DNA of 64,000 nt from the NCBI GenBank assembly GCA_021234155.1, contig JAJEKV010000003.1, positions 21,250,386 through 21,314,385 on the forward strand, read 5' to 3'. Source of the DNA: Isoetes taiwanensis (lineage: Eukaryota > Streptophyta > Lycopodiopsida > Isoetales > Isoetaceae). Below are positions 20,587 through 31,512 of the stretch, piece by piece. The number at the start of each line of letters is the position of its first letter. Positions within the stretch are counted from its first letter, which is position 1. A program made the translations under genes and the position numbers. A model generated the notes under the pieces. That model saw only the letters and a program-made list of their open reading frames with translations. It was not told the DNA's origin and made no database searches.

Positions 20587-22116
20587 TTGGTGGCAACAGA
20601 TGCAAGCAAGATAGCAACAGGGGCAGTCTTGATGCAAGAAGGAAGGGTAGTCGCCTACGACTCGAAGAAGATGAACGACGCCGAGCAACGCTACCCAACC
20701 CATGATCAGGAGCTGCTAGCCATTGTCAGGGCATTGAGGATATGGAGGCATTATTTGCTGGGAAGGAAGTTTCAGTTAGATACTGATCACCAGAGCCTTC
20801 AGTATCTTTTCACCCAGCCACTCCTCAACTTAAGGCAAAGGAGGTGGATGGAATTCCTTGAGGAGTACGATTTTGATATTATATATAAGCCTGGTAAGCT
20901 TAATGTTGTAGCAGATGCCCTCTCTAGGAGGCCATTTCAGGCAAGGACGCATTGTAATGCGATTTCCACTCTTTCGAGTGAGTTTGGCAAGAAGATTGAG
21001 GAGTCCTTGCCAACCGATGTGGACTTCAAGGAGGTGTGGGAAAGCCTCTCCAAGGAAGCCAGAACAGACAAGGAGCGGGAAGCCTTCAAGCATTTTAAAA
21101 AGGAAGGCAACCTGTTGTACCACAAGCATAAGTTGTGTGTGCCCGAATCTTCAGGGGTAAGGAAGTTAATTCTTCATGACACACATAACAGCCCAATAGC
21201 GGGGCATGCTGGCTTCATGAAGACCTATTTCAAGATTCGAAGTAGTTACTTCTGGCCAGGAATGAAGAGGCAGATAGCTGCATATATTCGGGATTGCCAG
21301 TTATGTCAGCAGACCAAGGCGGAGCAACTTCGGATTCCGGGTGCTTTAGAGCCATTGGGGGTGCCAAATGCAAAGTGGGAGGTCATAAGCATGGATTTCA
21401 TCACAGGACTCCCTAGAACTCTTCGAGGCAAGGATGCATTGATGGTTGTCGTAGATAAGTTATCTAAGATGGCACATTTCGTGCCTTGCAAGACGACAGA
21501 CACCGCATTAGACACTGCCAAGTTATTTGTAAGGGAGATTTTTAGACTCCATGGCATGCCTCGGGAGATAATATCTGATAGAGATTCTAAGTTCATGAGT
21601 GCCTTTTGGCAGGATCTCTTTAGCACCATCCAGACGAAGCTCTCCATGAGTACGGCGTATCATCCTCAAACAGATGGCCAGACGGAAAGGACCAATCGGA
21701 TCATTGAAGACATGCTTCGAAGCTATGTGTGGAACAAGCAGTCCAAGTGGGATGAGTACATCCACTTGGTGGAATTCGCCTACAACAGTGCCAAGCAGGA
21801 GTCATCGCAGATGTCTCCTTTCATGATAAATTATGGCTACCAGTGCTTAACCCCGGATACCTGGCACAATCCTGTGTCCAAGGTAGAAGTATCCCAGCAG
21901 ATGTTAGGGGACATGCAGCAGCTAGTAGAGGAAGTAAGGGGTTATTTATTGGCAGCAAGAAGTCGGCAGAAGAGTGTAGCCGACAAGCACAGGACCGTAA
22001 GGGAGTTTAAGGTGGGCGATACCGTTTGGTTGAAGATCAAGGTGAAGCAAGCCAAGTCTTGGATTGGGAGCTGCAAGAAGCTTGCCCCTAGGTGGGCTGG
22101 GCGTTCAAGATTTTAG
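20587..22116 (+). CDS. pol: RNase H and integrase
   Basis: A 509-residue open stretch. RNase H is at residues 1-115 (VATDASKIATGAVLMQ with Asp5, THDQELLAIVRALRIWRHYL with Glu42, DTDHQSLQYL with Asp66). The integrase zinc finger is at residues 197-240 (HDTHNSPIAGH then CQLC). The catalytic core has Asp270 (SMDFITGLP), Asp331 (ISDRDSKF) and Glu367 (GQTERTNR), with the usual 35-residue D-E spacing. It ends at a TAG at 22114, where a lost C and a lost GA near ILERVG keep the later frame but create the stop. All catalytic residues are present. Confidence 0.92.
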   Translation: MVATDASKIATGAVLMQEGRVVAYDSKKMNDAEQRYPTHDQELLAIVRALRIWRHYLLGRKFQLDTDHQSLQYLFTQPLLNLRQRRWMEFLEEYDFDIIYKPGKLNVVADALSRRPFQARTHCNAISTLSSEFGKKIEESLPTDVDFKEVWESLSKEARTDKEREAFKHFKKEGNLLYHKHKLCVPESSGVRKLILHDTHNSPIAGHAGFMKTYFKIRSSYFWPGMKRQIAAYIRDCQLCQQTKAEQLRIPGALEPLGVPNAKWEVISMDFITGLPRTLRGKDALMVVVDKLSKMAHFVPCKTTDTALDTAKLFVREIFRLHGMPREIISDRDSKFMSAFWQDLFSTIQTKLSMSTAYHPQTDGQTERTNRIIEDMLRSYVWNKQSKWDEYIHLVEFAYNSAKQESSQMSPFMINYGYQCLTPDTWHNPVSKVEVSQQMLGDMQQLVEEVRGYLLAARSRQKSVADKHRTVREFKVGDTVWLKIKVKQAKSWIGSCKKLAPRWAGRSRF

Positions 22117-22119
22117 AGA

Positions 22120-22479
22120 GTGGGCTCTCAAGCCTACAAGTTGGATCTTCCAGCCCATCTTAAGGTCCACAAGGTCTTCCACGTAAGTTTATTAAAAGGC
22201 ACAATCCTAACCACGAGGGAGGTTTTGGATACTCCAACCTTGTTGGAAATGACGGAGGAGCAAGTAGAAATAGTGCCCGAGTTACTTCTTGATAAGTCAT
22301 TCAAGAAGACTAGGAGGTCTCAGTTCCTCCAATATTTGGTTAAGTGGAAGCACTTACCCGTGGAAGATGCGACATGGGTATTGAAGCAAGATTTGGAGAA
22401 GCAATACCCAGAGTTTATGAAGGAATTTGATGGGCGAGTCGTCTCCGACTTGGTCGACCCCGACTTGCCAGGTGGTTAG
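22120..22479 (+). CDS. Integrase C-terminus with chromodomain
   Basis: Same frame as the integrase, after one stop. SQAYKLDLPAHLKVHKVFHV is the usual linker. FLQYLVKWKHLPVEDATWV, then LEKQYPEFMKEF, is a chromodomain with the YLVKWK-xx-Ts-ATW pattern. Such chromodomains are thought to steer integration to methylated H3, and this element also encodes an H3-like tail. Confidence 0.9.
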   Translation: MGSQAYKLDLPAHLKVHKVFHVSLLKGTILTTREVLDTPTLLEMTEEQVEIVPELLLDKSFKKTRRSQFLQYLVKWKHLPVEDATWVLKQDLEKQYPEFMKEFDGRVVSDLVDPDLPGG

Positions 22480-22562
22480 CTAGTATGTTGTTAGTTAGCT
22501 TTGAGCCTGGCGCATGCATTCTAGTTAGGAGGGTGCATGTGCCAGAACCTTGGATCGTGTGG

Positions 22563-22975
22563 GCGATGATGGGATACGCCTTTAGGGCATTCTCTAGGCC
22601 ACACGCGCACCAAAGAGGTGCGCATGACCATTAGGGTCATGCAGTGAGGAATGAGGCATGGTGGGCGATGATGGGACATCGATCGGATGATCTCTATGCC
22701 ACGATCGCGGGAAACGCACACCTGGCCGATAGGGGAGGGTCATGGTGAAGCTTAAGTGATCATGCGCGATGATGGGATCGTGAGGCGTTCCCCTAGCTAA
22801 AACCCCGGGGCATGATGCCTTTGGGGTGTACTCGATCCGAGGGGGATCGTGTACAAGGTAGCACTCGATCATGGGCAATGATGGGAGCATCTTAAATGAT
22901 CCCTAAGCTCAAATCCGAAAGGGCCATGATCTTGGGCAGGGTAGTAGGACAACCTTGAGCCAGTAGTTCGGCTCA
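22563..22975 (+). repeat. Four diverged repeats of about 102 bp in the 3' untranslated region
   Basis: GCGATGATGGGA or GCAATGATGGGA recurs at 22563, 22665, 22766 and 22875, each in a similar GC-rich context with CATG-containing stretches. The spacings are 102, 101 and 109. No coding function is seen. Confidence 0.6.
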
Positions 22976-23341
22976 AGGAGGTAAGGGGGGTGGTCCCCTA
23001 AAACCACAAATTATTAACTAAACTAACGTAATGTGCTCCTTTTGCAGGCAAGTAGAAGGAGGACTTCAACGAGGAGCGCGTTACGAGAAGATAGGGGGAG
23101 CCATAATTAGATTATGAACCCTAATAATTCTTATAATAGTATTTTGAATTATTATAAGAAATAACGATGTTAAGGCTATATAATTTTGTATAAGTACAAA
23201 TATGGCCTAAAATTTTGACTTGAACTAATAAAAACTTGATTGCTAAGCTAAGCTAAAGGTTATGACATGTTGTTGTGTTTGCAGGCATAAGGTAGGTTCG
23301 TCACCTTAAGCAATAATCTTTGAGGACAACGACATTGTCCT

Positions 23342-23352
23342 AAGGGGGAGAA
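23342..23352 (+). other. Polypurine tract
   Basis: AAGGGGGAGAA directly abuts the TGTGAC of the 3' LTR, the expected primer for plus-strand synthesis. Confidence 0.9.
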
Positions 23353-24992
23353 TGTGACGGTCCAGGGGAATATACGCCATAAATACGTATATTCCTGGAT
23401 CCGTCACCATACAAGTCTATCTTCATAGCCTTGTATACCATAGATTGTGGCACTAGGGGGCATGGCTAAGTTATTTCCATAACTTAGCCCACCATAGGTT
23501 AAGCCATTATCCACGTGGCCTTAACCTATTGGGGCACCGCCACACAGGACTCACCCGATTGGTGCCACGTGGCATCCTAAGTGGACCTAACTTATATAGG
23601 CATAAACCCTAACCCTAGGCCTCTTTCCAGCTCTAGCACCCAGAGACTCACCTACTTGTTGAAACCTGGTTTTGAACATGCTCGTTAATGGCATAGGCTG
23701 GTGCAAAGAGCCAGTGAGAGGTAGACCCGTTCTTGGAGGAGGAACAGCAGCTTGTGAGTCGAAGACTATGGAGGCGCCCGGATATGGAGGGAGAGCATCA
23801 GGAGCAGGTATGTAGGTAGTAGTTGTGATAGCTCATCTGGGATTAGCATTCCAGATGTGCTAGTATTTTGTATTTAGAGTAGAGCCATCCTAGAACCCAT
23901 ATTCAACATCTTGAACCCTAATCAAGGAACCCTAACTATTGGTTAGTTGTATGATTAGGTTAAGATGTTCTTCTTATGATTATTCTCATGATGTGATGGT
24001 TATGTGATGTTGGTTGATCATGTTTGCTCCTCTTGTATTGGGAAGGGGGGTAGAGACCTAGGGCCATATGTAGTATGTTCCTAGAGTAGATCCCTTAGTT
24101 CCTATTAGTTGCGGCCTGTGCATAGGAGCCCACCAGGCTATTGAGGCTATGATATGACTCAGCACCAGATAACGGGGCTAGAGGGAAAGTGGAGGGAGGA
24201 TCCCTGCCGAGTGGGGGCTTCGGGGGATCCCATAGTGGGCTAGGCTTATGGTCGGTCACTTCGTGTGGGCCGAGCATGGGTCCGACACCTCCTGGGGCAA
24301 TGGTGTTGCCCTGCTTCTCGGGAGCTGCAAGTGTTGGCTTGGCTCTCGTTTTGGGGGGTTAGTCGGGTACGAATCGTGTGTCGTCACGATTCTCTAGCCG
24401 CCCACGGCACCTCTAGACCCTGGGAAGGGGAGATGCAACCCTTCCTGCCTCATCGGACCAGGAGATGCAACTGGAGTAGTCCCGATGGGTGATGCCATGG
24501 GATTAGCGTGATCCAGGAAGGCTAGAGTCCTGTCGAGCCCTGATCTAGCCCATCCGCAAAGTATGCACGGGGAGGGGCGGATGGAGTGGTCAACCCTAGC
24601 CATTGTTCTATGCCAGCCCTGCGCCATTGCCATGACTCGGTCGCTCTATCTTGAGACCTAGCCCGGTCCCCCCTCCTCCCACAGTCCGTAGGGGTAGGAG
24701 CTCTCCTGTTTTATGGTTTGTGATTATCATCTATGCATTGGATTATGTGTGATGCCCTACCCTTCGAGGTAGTATTTGTATATGTTGATGCTAGTTCTGA
24801 CGTGTTATCGCTTTCGCTGTTATAGGAGCCCATAGGGGAAGGGCGCGCAAGACACCTTCGTGTTCCCTTCCCGCACTAAGAGTCACCTCAGAGTGCGGGG
24901 TAGACGAAGGGCCCATGCGGTTGTTGAGCCGGATGGGGGATTTCCTGCCGAGTGTACGGCCGGGCGCCGTATGTTTAGCAGGGAGCGTCACA
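23353..24992 (+). repeat. 3' LTR (1640 bp)
   Basis: A direct copy of the 5' LTR with the same ends. The patches that differ (about 23660-23730 and 24114-24690) contain many single-base insertions and deletions in GC-rich sequence, while the rest is virtually identical. Confidence 0.95.
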
Positions 24993-25372
24993 GAGCTATT
25001 TTGATATGAAAGGCAACTGCCTACTAAAAAAGGCTAAAGTCGTGGAGAGATCTATAAATAGAAGCTGAACTTCAGTTGGAAATATCTCTGCAACCAGAGC
25101 TCCAATTGAGGCGACCTTTACTTCATTGGAACCGGCTCGGAGCCTAGTTTCCGAATTGGATGTCTTATAATTCATCCGTATGCGGGAGTAATGGCTGAAA
25201 ACGTGACAAGGGGTCACAAATTATTGCTATAGGGACATTACAGATTTGCAATTGCTTTCTGATCTGTGGCTACTTGGAGTAGTGAAATTATCCTGGAGGG
25301 CTAATAAGCCAGATGCCAGAGCTTTGTATTTGCCATAGCACTTGTGTTTTGCCTTGTATTTGTCATAGCACT
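24993..25372. repeat. Right part of the split dispersed repeat, with GAGCT duplication
   Basis: It begins with the target duplication GAGCT and continues GAGCTATTTTGATATGAAAG, matching 45721-46150 through TTGCCATAGCACTTGTGTTT. Homology fades after about 25372. Together with 11770-11844 it forms one interrupted copy. Confidence 0.85.
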
Positions 25373-25480
25373 TAAGCATGGTTTCGTTAATTGGAGAGAA
25401 TAACGTGATTTTGAGAATTTTAACCTCAGCTAATCTAGTCAAGCAAGAGTATTTTCTCCTACTTCTAAAGCACGAGTATT

Positions 25481-25612
25481 GATACATACACCACTATTAT
25501 TAATAGTAGATACATACACCACTATTATTGATAGTAGATACATACACCACTATTATTGATAGTAGATACAGACATTATTATTGTTGATAGTAGATACATA
25601 CACCATTATTAT
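25481..25612. repeat. 28-bp minisatellite, five units
   Basis: GATACATACACCACTATTAT units begin at 25481, 25509, 25537, 25565 and 25593, an exact 28-base period, with small changes in the fourth and fifth units. Confidence 0.9.
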
Positions 25613-25614
25613 TC

Positions 25615-25932
25615 ATGGGTATAAATATATCCGCACTTGAGTGCAGGAAGCATTCATTTGCAATGTCTCGACAGTCAGGATCTGCTACCGATAGAGCATG
25701 GTTGCCTGCTCCTGCTACCGATATCGAGACCATCACTTGCTCCATGACTTGCAATGAGCTGGTTAAATGCATCCAGGCAGGCATCCAGCTTGATCCATAC
25801 TTGCTGTCCATAGCTAATCGCTGCGAGATGGATTCTCTTGGTTACCACCGTGTTGTTATTCATCTCGTATGGTTTCATGAGCGCTACGCCTATGAGATTA
25901 ACTCCATATGCCTGCGTGGTCACGACGAGTAA
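25615..25932 (+). CDS. Hypothetical 105-residue frame, weak
   Basis: An ATG at 25615 immediately follows the minisatellite and the frame ends at 25930. No motif is recognised. It lies beside a decayed minus-strand gene and may be chance. Confidence 0.2.
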   Translation: MGINISALECRKHSFAMSRQSGSATDRAWLPAPATDIETITCSMTCNELVKCIQAGIQLDPYLLSIANRCEMDSLGYHRVVIHLVWFHERYAYEINSICLRGHDE

Positions 25933-26089
25933 CTGTTGTGATATAACTGTGCTTTAGGTGTATGTATCACCTATTCAGCAATGTACAATGTAGTGATGTT
26001 CTGGCATATAAGATATAGTAATGTATAAGAGCTCTTGTATTAATCTGAAAAATGCAGAGAGTAATGAAGAGAGAGTAACTTGCTTAGTT

Positions 26090-28760
26090 GTCCTCGTCAC
26101 CTTCAGTTGCCTCTTTAGCCAGTAGTTCCTGCAGTTGTACACCTACATTTGCAGGGATTATTGTGAACAATGGCTTGGCCTCAATCACCCAACCATAGTC
26201 TATGGTTTTGAGAGGCTGATAGCGTGGTCTGTCATTAGGATTCGGTCTCCATTTTTTATGCTAGCAATCCCGATATTGTTGAGCATATGTAGTACCTTTC
26301 CTAGCAACTGGCTCCCACCAAGACACAAGAACCTCTTCATAATGTGGAAGAGCCGGGTCTTGTACAGGGTCCTCTTCTGCATATGCTACCCATGCAGGAC
26401 ACGCATCTCCCGGCCTGACAACCAAGAACATGCCTTTCTGAACATCCTAGTATGGGTCGAATATTTCCACTGCATTTTTAAGTTTATCCTTTGCAGGTCC
26501 CACGTAAGGTGGGGAAACATTGTATTCATCAACTACAATTGGATCTGGCTCGGCTAATGGTTCTTGCCTTGTTTGAGGCCAAAAGCTATGTATGTTAGTA
26601 TTGCCAGGGGGAACATCCCCTAGTACACGCATCAGATCAGACCAGTAGTCAACAACTTCACTCATGTAAGAATTGGACCATGAGTTCACTCCAGCCCTAG
26701 AGATATTAGCCCAATGCATCATGTACTTTGAAAAGAGAACCTCAAAGCATCTATGTCCTTTAGGCTTGCATATGGCTTCACAGACTTTGGAGAGCCAATC
26801 AGTATCATGGGCACAACATTGTCATCGGCTTTCCACATCCGAATACCCTTATCTGGCAACCATTCTCTATGGCCTGGTCTCATCTTGTAATACATTAGTG
26901 GCCATCCATCCTTCATGCAGAACTTGAACAATAAGGGCTCCAAATGACCAACCAAGCGCTCCTTCTTATCAGGAATGTATCCTTTTACGAAAGACTTCCA
27001 ATCAGGAACTTCTGTAACAAGGTATGGTGTTGGTGCCTTGGTGCTACATTCTTGAAAGAGTCGCCTTAGCTCTAGAATAGTAAGTGCATTCGACCTGCGC
27101 ATTAAAGTGGAGTAGTTACCAAAGAGTGCATCAATATCATCATGGACATATCCAACCATCATAAAACCTAGCTGTATTTGTTCAAAGACACCAATCAAAC
27201 AAGATAGGAAAGATAAGAGAAGAGATATATATTCTTGTTCTGGCCTGAGCAGTTGCCTAACTGCAAGTATAGCCTTCTGGGTAACTTCTTAAGTTGAGCA
27301 TTTTGCCATGGGGTGCTATAAGTTTTTTGGTTCTCAACCCAATGCTATTAAGAAGTGTTAATCCCCAAATGCACTCAGGGCGGCCTTCTTCTCTCAAATG
27401 GCCCCAGTTGTCTTTAGAAGTATCCTCCAAAGTTTTGATAGCGTGATTCAAAGAACCAACATGAAAATTCGAATCATCCTTCCAAAGGTCGATTGAGAAA
27501 TGACCTGTGACTGTGATCGACCAACATGAAAATTCGAATCATCCTTCCAAAGGTCGATTGAGAAATGACCTGTCCCTCACACCATCGACTGTGATTTTGG
27601 ATCTATGAGGCATAGTTTCTGCATTCTCGTCTATGTACATAGATAGCACAACGTTACCTGCAAGTGTATGAGATCTTATTTTCTTAGACCCCATATTCCT
27701 ATGCTCAGCTACTCTGTGACCACCCAAGAAAAATTTTCTCCACTTGTAGATAGACATTGGTATGCCGTAGGCCCTATGCCAAGCTTTTAAGCAAACTTCT
27801 TTATTATTTAATATGACTTTCTTGACCTGTCCATTAACTGAACAAACATCTAGCATATTGTAAGCAAATGTAGTCCTATCAGCTGCTTTCATATTCCAAT
27901 AGAATTTTCTTATTTGTATAACCTCATTGGAAGAAAAGCTGGCACAACACCTCCTCAAGCAACACAATGAAGACTTGAAGTCTAAGACAGCACTGGTCGT
28001 GGTTTTCCTTTCACATTTAGTTGGGAGGGGAGGTGATCTCAGCGTTCGATTTACCATATTGTATGGCCTCTTCCTTCCATGAGCTATTTCTGGCTTTATT
28101 GCATAGTGTTCCACCTCTCTGTCCTCCTTGACTACAGCCGTTATAAGCTTCGATACAGGGACGCTATCAACCAGCACAAGAGAAGTCTTCCATCTGACTA
28201 AGTCATGCATTTTCGGCGTTTCTGTACAAGCTTGACACCTCATCGATGGCTTCTCTGGCATAGGCCGCAGGCTCATTATAGTAGCAGCTATACAATCTTC
28301 ACCCAACCGCATATCTGAAATGGCGTGATTGGGGTCGGTGAAAACAATTGCATCGGTGGGATATGGGATGTCTGAGCATTCATGCAGAAGCGTACAAGCA
28401 CGATCGATAAGGTCCCTTGACATGGCTTTAGGGGCGTCCGCATCACCTAGATGAATCGGCTCCACTGGGTCTTGCCATACTATCGCTTTGATCGTGCCTG
28501 CGGCGCGGGGGGTTTGAAAAATCTTGCACCTCGCCTGCCATGTTAGCTATGTCCTTGGTGGGCCATAAAATAAAGGCACCTTTGGAGTCCAATAGGGTTC
28601 TGTTTCAGGATACGGCAACGGGAAAATCTCTTCCAGAATACATTCCAGGGACACAACTGCACATCTTTCAGGCAAGGGCAAATTGTGATGCCTGATGTAA
28701 TCGTGCATCTTCCCTTCTGCAACCTTCCTGCCATTGATAATCACTGTCCATCGCAACAAT
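26090..28760 (-). pseudogene. DUF7869-type transposase-like gene, decayed
   Basis: Reading leftward from about 28760 the coding sense is continuous but frame-broken. It starts with WTVIINGRKVAEGKMHDY. A 308-residue open piece at 27539-28465 contains IRKFYWNMKAADRTTFAYNM, CLKAWHRAYGIPMSIYKWRK and a HRNMGSKKIRSHT motif. Then comes MMVGYVHDDIDALFGNYS (26719-27198), which matches the MVGHTHEDIDxxF signature of DUF7869-type proteins, followed by WKSFVKGYIPDK. After a C-terminal stop the sense continues as FLVVRPGDA and VLVSWWEPVA toward 26090. From memory such proteins form large, transposon-associated families in non-seed plants. A 64-bp tandem duplication at 27457 adds another frame break. It is probably an inactive copy. 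Confidence 0.6.
27457..27585. repeat. 64-bp tandem duplication inside the decayed gene
   Basis: CCAACATGAAAATTCGAATC starts at 27457 and again at 27521, and the following 45 or so bases are the same. 64 is not a multiple of three, so this shifts the reading frame. Confidence 0.8.
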
Positions 28761-29029
28761 GCCTCCTATCAAAGTCACTAAACTCTTTGAAATTGCAAGT
28801 CCAAGTCCTGTGCCACCATATTCGTGAGACACAGAAATGCGTGGAAAAGCCGCCCTTTGTAACTAGATCAATCCCAACACGTGCCTTGGTGGCTATTGCT
28901 CCCCACGTGGCGTTATGAATTACAAAGACCTATTACAATTTCTTGCAATCTTTATATGCAATCCCTCTTTTGAGAGGAGGAGCTCGACCCATCTGCAAGG
29001 GCATACTTGAAATATGAATATGAAATATG

Positions 29030-30158
29030 TGGGTGTTGTGATAGCCGCCATGTAGGGTCTCGACGCGGTTTTCTTCATAACTTCTGGCTCGAGTGTCAGA
29101 TTCGGGTGTTTTTTAGTGTGTCGGAAAGCTAGAGATTTGAGCTTTCCATTGGTGTTTTGTTGTGTCTATCTGGGCCGGATTGGAGTTTACAGATTTCGGC
29201 TACCATGGCAAACCCTAGTTTGCCAGCTTCCGAAACACGTTCGTCAGCCAAGAAAGTGGTAGGTGATTCTGCTTCTTCTTTTGCACATGATATGAATTCT
29301 CCTTTTCCACTTCCTAATTTACCCAATAATTCTCGCCTCAATCCTCTTGCTTTTGACCCTTCTCCTCTTGATATGAGTACAAGCTTGCAACACTTTCCCC
29401 TTCTTTCTAAATCTGCACCTTTATCTACCTCTCAAGTAGAGATCACTGTAAATACTTCTACTGTTGCTTTTGCTTCTTGTTTGCCTACTTCTGCGGGGCG
29501 TGTCTCTGCTCCTTCTGCTCCTTGGGGTTCTTCTGATGTTGTGGCTAGAATGCCTTCTACACGATTTAGCGATTGGATCAAACGTGATTTGACATCTAGT
29601 GTGCAATCCGCTCGGCACTAGTTAATTTGCCAGTATAACCAGCTCTTGTGCCTTCTTCTCTAGCTATTTCTGCACCATCGCCTTCTTCTAGTGTATCTCC
29701 GTCTCAGTCTACATCAGTAGACCCTCTTAATGAGGATCAACACTCTCGTCTTCAGGACATTGCTCACAAGCAAGAATTATTGGAAGAAGGATGGTCTACT
29801 CCATGCTTGAAGAAGCTTACACGTCGCAAAAATAGCTCGGCTCCTCAATCTGTGGTAGTTCACTCTGTAGCTCAAGTATCTGCTACGATTGTTACAGCAG
29901 ATGTCTCTGATTCAGTGGCATTGAGACACCAGGGAGCAGATCAAGTTGTTGTTAATGATTCTATGGATGTGGAAGTTTGACCTGGTTAAAGTAACTTTTC
30001 TATAAATATGATTATATATTATTCTTCTCTTTGTAGGAGAGGAAAATAATGTGAAGTTGGATCTAATTGTCGACTGGGTTTTTTATTCCTGTCTCTGCAT
30101 TGTATTATGTATTATGATGGAGTGTTATTAATAAAGTCTGAAATCCTTCAAAAAAAAA
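29030..30158 (+). mobile_element. Internally deleted LINE-derived element with poly(A) tail
   Basis: It has a 5' leader, an ORF1-like Ser/Pro-rich protein in two pieces, then directly a short 3' untranslated region with AATAAAGTCTGAAATCC and an A run ending at about 30158. The whole ORF2 (endonuclease, RT) is absent. It would need another LINE for mobility. I could not find convincing target duplications. Confidence 0.5.
29205..29621 (+). CDS. ORF1-like Ser/Pro-rich protein of the deleted LINE
   Basis: An ATG at 29205 opens MANPSLPASETRSSAKKV; the 138-residue product is Ser/Pro/Thr-rich and ends FSDWIKRDLTSSVQSARH. A second piece, 29648-29980, continues the same flavour (QDIAHKQELLEEGWSTPC, basic KKLTRRKNSSAP, acidic end NDSMDVEV). 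No RRM or zinc knuckle is present, unlike full plant LINE ORF1. The identity rests on the poly(A)-ended context. Confidence 0.4.
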   Translation: MANPSLPASETRSSAKKVVGDSASSFAHDMNSPFPLPNLPNNSRLNPLAFDPSPLDMSTSLQHFPLLSKSAPLSTSQVEITVNTSTVAFASCLPTSAGRVSAPSAPWGSSDVVARMPSTRFSDWIKRDLTSSVQSARH

Positions 30159-30159
30159 A

Positions 30160-30878
30160 AGGCTCTGCCTTGATGACGCTATGTAGAATACCAATTAAAT
30201 AGAGAAAGAAATAGCTAAAAGCTGAGTGATATATGTTGCTTACCCTGTGCCATGCACATACCAAATAAAATTAATTAGCAGATGGCCATTGTTTTAGCTG
30301 TAATGAATTGAAGAAGCAAAACCTCAAGAGAAAAGTAGCATTCGGTTCCAACTTGGAATCTAAAATTCGGAGGAGAACATGTAAACGGAACCGAGATGCT
30401 AGAATCCGAAACCCTAACAAACCACAAAAATGTTTAGAGCTTGATGTCGATTTTTGTGTTTCGAATAAGAGGGGTTGTTTCGGCATACCTGAGGCTGCGG
30501 AAAACTCCCTAATTCCTACAGCAACAATCCCGAAATGCCATAGCCTAGGTTTCAAAAATCAAGATCGATGTTGGTAGAAGTGGTAAGCAAATCTTCATGA
30601 AATAGATGGGAAAAATTGATTTTGGCTGAGGTGGCTTGCTACGTGGATAGCCAGAAAATGTTGTAGGGGGGTACGCAGAAACTTTTGTAGGGGGTTAGGC
30701 ATAAAATGTTGTTGTGGGGGGTTTGGCAAGCCTGTTAAAAACTTTAAAAGAAAAATATCAAGGATCAAATAAAACAATGTTGGCGCCATCAATATTTAGA
30801 TGAGCGCTACCAATATCTACTCGATCTATAAAGAAAAATGCTACTCTAGCATGTTGCAGTGGTAGGGCACCATTGCCG

Positions 30879-30880
<2 letters not shown>
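30160..30880. other. No gene recognised
   Basis: An 89-codon frame at 30308-30577 is basic, with no motif. A G-rich stretch with TTGTAGGGGG repeats lies near 30660-30725. Confidence 0.3.
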
Positions 30881-30935
<55 letters not shown>

Positions 30936-31075
30936 TAGATAGATAGATAGATAGATAGTATTTTTACGTCATGCCACATTGGCAGCATCCATGAGGACAT
31001 ATGACGGACCCCCAGAGACTTGAACACAAGATCTCTTAATTGCTAACCCAATGGACTAGCCACTAAACCGAACAA
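30881..31075 (-). mobile_element. tRNA-derived SINE with (GATA)n tail
   Basis: On the minus strand, TTTAGTGGCTAG fits an A box and GTGTTCAAGTCTC a B box of RNA polymerase III. A short body follows, ending GACGTAAAAATACTATC and then the tetramer repeat, seen on the plus strand as (GATA)n at 30881-30959 with one GATTA interruption. The end before the tail resembles the LINE tails at 31840 and 58000. Confidence 0.55.
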
Positions 31076-31512
31076 AGGGGAACAAAAAAAAAAAGAAAGA
31101 AAAAGACTAAAAAGAAAATAGATTTTTGTCCAGCTAGCTGCCACCGCTAGTCCGATAGTCCAAGTGCGTGAACCCACTCGATTTTTGACGTGATATTGGC
31201 TTCCACCAAGAGGTTCCCTAGCACATACTCTTCCATCTATATATAAAATTAGTCAGTCAAAATCCTTGCTTGTTGGCTTCTAGACCTGCTCATTCTAGCA
31301 ATATTTCTCCCTTTTGAGCTAATTCTTCAATGTATCTAGCCAATGGATAAACAGACATGCTGCGCACAAAATGTGGAGTGTTCCCGAAGTAAAGAATGAG
31401 TATTATAAGCGAGTAGTGAACCCTACCTTACAAGGAGCTTCTTACCACAAAGAAGGGATTTCCATGAAACTTAGGAATATCATTAGTAGAATGAGGCTCA
31501 GCTCCCATCATC

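Larger units (their letters stand above)
11845..24992 (+). mobile_element. Complete 13.1-kb Ty3/gypsy chromovirus with two extra genes
   Basis: The element has paired LTRs starting TGTGAC and ending GTCACA, a 5-bp GAGCT duplication, a primer-binding site matching initiator tRNA-Met right after the 5' LTR, and a purine tract right before the 3' LTR. The internal order is H3-like gene, unknown gene, gag, zinc knuckle, protease, RT, RNase H, integrase, chromodomain. That is the Ty3/gypsy order, and the chromodomain marks a chromovirus. gag-pol is broken at several places, so this copy is probably not autonomous. The element is much longer than typical chromoviruses (about 5-9 kb) because of roughly 3.5 kb of accessory sequence before gag and the long LTRs. 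Confidence 0.93.

Noticed and set aside
30881..30959. The GATA repeat as an independent microsatellite
   Set aside because: It directly abuts a tRNA-derived body with polymerase III boxes on the minus strand and is better read as a SINE tail.
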